Shown here in pieces: positions 46,446 to 64,000 of a stretch of DNA of 64,000 bases. The translations under genes and the position numbers were made by a program. The first letter of the stretch is position 1, and every line of letters starts with the position of its first letter. This stretch comes from Amoebidium appalachense. Lineage: Eukaryota > Ichthyosporea. The stretch is taken from NCBI GenBank assembly GCA_963693365.1, contig CAVNZM010000013.1:4092001-4156000 (forward strand). Reading direction: 5' to 3'. Below the pieces are notes generated by a model that worked only from the letters and a program-made list of their open reading frames with translations, made no database searches and was not told the origin of the DNA.

Positions 46446-47182
46446 GGTGGTAGCGGCACTCACGTGGTATATACTAATGGCAAAAATCAAAGTAACCGAA
46501 TATATGATGTGTATGAGAGTATAAGGTGGGGCTTTGACTAGGACGCTGAAAAAATAAAATACTGAACACCCTGTTTACATGTGTGCGGCCTTGTGACATA
46601 ACTTGGCCTTGCGCATCGCACCAATACAGGAACGACCATATTTTTTCTATTGCGTAAGAGATGACCAATCAATGTTTGCAGTATATTAATTCAAATTACC
46701 ATTGGCTATCACCGACACCAGGCGGGAAAATAACGGCTGCTCAGTGAAGGAGTGCCACAAGGCAGCACCCAACACCCACGAAGATTCGAAACGACTTCCA
46801 GAAGTCATATGCATACTATATATTAGCTAAGGATCGCGTGACAACTTAGCTCGGTCAGAGACTAGCAAACGAACCAGACTCTCGCGTTTTTACTTGCATT
46901 ATAGGTTCTATCTCGCAAGAGCTCTTCTCAACGCCGATTCACACGTTAGCCTCGCCCATGCACAAAAACACAGAAATACGGAATAAAAACCCACCAGGAC
47001 ACTCCCCTTTCTCCTTTCTCGTCCCTACGGCCGCGCTTCCTCACTCTTTTAACCTCTTCATACACACACACACGCACACCGTAACGTCTAAAATTTTATG
47101 GAGAGTGACACGCTAAAGGACACAAGCACCCACATGCAAACGTTCAAGATCGGTCACACTTAATCTATTACTTCTGGTCTCC
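46446..47182. other. Upstream region of the phosphotransferase gene
   Basis: About 740 bp of unique sequence; probably the promoter of the gene at 45051-46445. No motif identified. Confidence 0.4.
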
Positions 47183-47488
47183 TCAAGGCTTGCTATATCC
47201 TTCTTTGTTTTGAAGCACCAACAACGAGGGCCTCTTTAACAGAATATTTCGATCGAATAAATTTCCTTTGCCAGCCCTAACGTGCCTGGTTTTCGTCCTG
47301 CTAGATCTAAGTCGAGATCCTACGGATCTGAAACGGACACAGGTGTCATAGACGCTCGGTGCGGGCACCCATAAACATGACACAACCACCGCCCGTCGCT
47401 CAACCGCCTTCTCCTGGATTTCAAGCAGTGTTTCAAGATGTCGATCAGGAGGTGAGGTTTTGGATGTTGAATGAGGGAGTGATGACAT
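47183..47488 (-). CDS. Small ORF of 101 codons, doubtful
   Basis: ATG 47488 to stop at 47183 on the minus strand. Mixed composition with a basic RSSRTKTRHVRAGK patch; no domain. The frame is also open upstream to 47557 and could be a terminal exon. Confidence 0.25.
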   Translation of the reverse strand: MSSLPHSTSKTSPPDRHLETLLEIQEKAVERRAVVVSCLWVPAPSVYDTCVRFRSVGSRLRSSRTKTRHVRAGKGNLFDRNILLKRPSLLVLQNKEGYSKP

Positions 47489-47579
47489 ACTAAAACAAAT
47501 AGCACGGCACCTAGTCTGACATTTAGTTGCTACTGATGCTGGTATACAGACTTCCACCTTCGATAATGGCAGGGGTAAA

Positions 47580-48039
47580 CCATTCTATCTCTCCTCCCTC
47601 CCCCCTCTCTCTCTCTCCCCCCCCCCCCCCCCCGCCCCCTCTCCCTCCGTCCCTCCGTCCCTCCCCCTCCTTCCCTCCCTCCCTCCCTCTCACTCACTCT
47701 CTCCCTCTCTACTCTCTCTCTCTCTCCCCCCTCCCTCCCCCCCCCCCCCCCCTCCCTCGCTCCCTCGCTCCCTCGCTCGCTGGCGTGCTCGCTCGCTCTG
47801 TCTCTCCCTCCCTCCCTCCCTCCCTCCCTCCCTCCCTCCCTCGCCCCCTCCCTCCCTCCCTCCCTCCCTCCCTCCCTCTCTCCCTCCCTCCTGCACCCGC
47901 TCCCCATCCATCTTTTCTGTCTCTCTATCTCCATCCCCCCCCCCCCCCTCCCCTTCCCTACCTCGCTATCTCTCTCTCTCTCTCTCCTGTCCCCCCTCTC
48001 TCTCTCCCTCCCTTTCTCACTCTCTCACTTTCTCTCTCA

Positions 48040-48117
<78 letters not shown>

Positions 48118-48230
48118 CTCTCTCTCTTTCTCTCTCTCTCTCACTGATCCTCTCCCTCGCTCCCACCCCCCCCTTCCCCCCTCCCACTTTTCTCTCTCTC
48201 TCCACCTCCTGGCTGGCATCCCCTAGCAGA
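47580..48230. repeat. 650-bp polypyrimidine tract (CT, CCCT, C)
   Basis: CT, CCTC and C tracts nearly free of purines, with pure (CT)n at about 48043-48114. It lies just upstream of the first exon of the 48-58 kb gene. Confidence 0.93.
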
Positions 48231-48244
48231 CCTTTCCCCACCCA

Positions 48245-57940
<9,696 letters not shown>

Positions 57941-58127
57941 TATTGAACCGACGTTGTTAGAAGAGAAAATGGTGCCATTTATGGGTGCAAGTGAGAGTAA
58001 TCATGCTGTTTTAAAGATGTAGACTCAAGAGAGTAGTGCTTCTGTTTTTAGGTCGTGTTCATAATCAAAGTGTTTGGAACAGTTTTGTATCAGCGTCAAA
58101 AGTAGTGTTGTTGTGGGGGTGTGTTTC

Positions 58128-58133
58128 AATAAA
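58128..58133 (+). promoter_or_regulatory. AATAAA polyadenylation signal candidate
   Basis: AATAAA 188 bp after the stop codon of the 48-58 kb gene. Plausible by position only. Confidence 0.4.
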
Positions 58134-58199
58134 CTGGTTTGGCAATACCGGGTTTTGTTTTTCTGCGCAAGGAGCAGTGTACGCGGGGCTGCCCGGAGA

Positions 58200-58346
58200 G
58201 AGGGGGGGGGGGGTTAAAAGACCATCATTGTCACATGATACGCACTTGCAAGTGTATTTATTCTTCACTTTTAGGTATACGGCTGGCAGGACCAGCTATT
58301 GCATACAGAGAAAAGGAATGCACAGCTGTGTCGCTTTGCGACCAAA

Positions 58347-58397
<51 letters not shown>

Positions 58398-58530
58398 AGA
58401 AAAAAATTAAGAAAGAAAAAAAAAGGCTTGCACGCACACACACAAATTAAACTTTGGCACACACACGCACACGCACACAGGCACATAGACAGAGAACACA
58501 CCTACACATACACACGGTAACGCATGCCCG
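58200..58530. repeat. G run, about 48 C and CA tract
   Basis: G run 58202-58213, C run 58348-58395, then A/CA-rich sequence. Confidence 0.9.
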
Positions 58531-59431
58531 AGAAACACCACACCATGCTCTGCACACATTTTGTACCACCTTTAACACCTTGGTGCTTGCTAATTTTGTG
58601 TCGTTATCGTGTGTAGTACCACCACCAGGCGCACATCCTTTGCCTAACTTTAGGCAATCACAATTTTAGCTAACTGCCTCTCCTCCAACAAGAAATTACT
58701 CTTCAAAGGTTTAGAAATTATGTAGCGCAGAGCATGTGCACATGTGTACCCTTGAATTAAATGCAGTAACCAATTTCATGACGTGTAGTGCAATCGATAT
58801 GCTGCCGAAACCTTCATTTTTTACACGAGTGTCATCCACACCGCACCTACAATGATTTGCATCAATGAAACCCTTCAGTTTTCAATAGGTTGATGCACGG
58901 TGACAACTTTCTGAGTGAAGGCTACATGGCAGCTATTTGGAAGTGCAACGTCAACGTTATCGTTTCATGTTTCAACGTTCGTTGCATCGGGCTATTCATT
59001 TAGTGTGCGTTTTGGTTGGCATATTATCACGCAATATCTCTTGCTTTGTATTCGATTGGTGCTATCCTATTGGCTTATACAGCACCACTTTGAGGGAGGC
59101 AAATTGACTATCGTAAATCTGAGGTCCTTGCGAGCATTGTGCTCAGGCTCAAACGCACTTTTTCCCTTTCAAACGAAAAACAGCTTGGTGTTACATGGCA
59201 TGTTTTTTCTATTAGCTCTGCTAAACAGTGTAATACACCTTATTTTTGGACGTATTGAGACACTAGGAATTTCTAGTAGTATGCATGAAAATTATCTAAG
59301 TTTGGAACACACAAGCAAACATGGGGAAGACTGTGTCCTTAAAAGTGACTCCCCAACACCCGTAGAAAGCTCCAGGAAGGGTCTCACAACAAACGTTTTT
59401 ATAAAACCTAGGCGAAAGCATAACTATAGAG
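58531..59431. other. Region upstream of the 59-63 kb gene
   Basis: A frame at 58915-59466 is open for 183 codons from a GTG, with some hydrophobic stretches, but it lacks an early ATG and overlaps exon 1 of the next gene in another frame. More likely promoter and 5' UTR. Confidence 0.4.
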
Positions 59432-63312
<3,881 letters not shown>

Positions 63313-63741
63313 TTTGTTAGCAGTGTAATATCATATGAAACCCCCCCTCCCCCTAGCCCCCCCAGCAAACACACACATAGTAACGACGAGGGGACGGATG
63401 GTGTTGTATATTGCTTCTGATATCTCGAAGAAGAGCTTAGTTTGTGTGTAATTTGATATGAACATGGGGTTGTGGGGGAGGGGGAAGGGTGGGTGGGGGG
63501 GGAGGGGGGGGGGGGGGGGGGGTCATGTGCTGTTATTACGTATATATCTAATCAAGACATTTTACGAAAGCGTTTGTGGAGTCCGGTATTTCGTATATAG
63601 TGTGTGCATGACTTAGTGATTTGATTCGGTTATGCTGTTGGAGTGTGCGCCTGTATACACATACACACAAACAGGCGCGCAGGCGCACCACACACGCACA
63701 CGTACATGCGCAGGACCACATGTGTGTGCGTACACGTGCAC

Positions 63742-63804
<63 letters not shown>

Positions 63805-64000
63805 TACTGGTGCTAGAATCAGCGCATACAGAGTCGACTACGGGTACACATATACACCGTGCAAGTTTGTACCCAGTCTGTCACTGAAAAATTAAAGCTA
63901 TACGAAGGCCCGCCGTGTCAAACGAAAACTGAGCCTACAAGTGATATATGTGCATGTTGTATGGCATATATAGCTGACGACCCGGATTCCTTGCAAAAAC
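63313..64000. other. 3' flank with G tract and (CA)n
   Basis: G tracts 63495-63522, (CA)n 63744-63800. ATTAAA at 63891-63896 could be a polyadenylation signal but is about 580 bp past the stop. No gene is seen to the window end. Confidence 0.5.

Overview
This window is nuclear DNA of a eukaryote whose identity I could not determine. Genes have spliceosomal introns with GT..AG ends, there is an APE-type non-LTR retrotransposon, and the genes encode eukaryotic domains (Kazal, class 3 lipase, PDZ, PARP, UBE2Q-type UBC). A microbial eukaryote or small invertebrate fits; nothing seen fixes the lineage. The DNA between exons is dominated by very long mononucleotide G/C runs (20 to about 60 bases) and (GT/CA)n tracts. 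Several acceptors, and some donors, lie inside those tracts. Most long open frames here (Cys-Val, Thr-His, poly-Pro, poly-Gly) are translated microsatellites and are not annotated.

Layout. 0.7-2.3 kb: secreted Kazal plus class 3 lipase (+). 2.3-9.8 kb: microsatellites, a 50-bp minisatellite, a diverged retroelement fragment, a 222-bp foldback and two orphan exon candidates. 9.86-11.44 kb: 5'-truncated LINE (+). 16.9-18.1 kb: glycosyltransferase-like gene (+). 19.8-20.5 kb: PDZ protein (-). 20.87-26.1 kb: nearly full-length LINE (-) with ORF1 and ORF2, which makes an inverted repeat with the truncated copy. 28.85-41.74 kb: one large multi-exon gene (-) that reads PARP catalytic domain, SUMO-interacting-like motif, Pro/Phe-Gly-rich linker, UBE2Q-like ubiquitin-conjugating domain. 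42.9-43.9 kb: Cys/His-finger protein (-) with an apparent homopolymer frameshift. 45.05-46.45 kb: APH/choline-kinase-like phosphotransferase (-). 48.2-57.9 kb: unrecognised gene with at least 14 exons (+). 59.4-63.3 kb: three-exon proline-rich protein with a possible PP1-docking motif (+).

The exon models come from reading both strands and requiring that codon phase carries across each junction. In the PARP-UBC gene all junctions from 40157 to 35606 and from 34350 to 28850 are phase-consistent. In the 48-58 kb gene all are consistent except the step between the third and fourth exons, where at least one exon is missing. The most interesting locus is the PARP-SIM-UBE2Q fusion: it would place ADP-ribosyl transfer, SUMO recognition and ubiquitin conjugation in one polypeptide. 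Second is the use of (GT)n and (CA)n tracts as the splice sites themselves.
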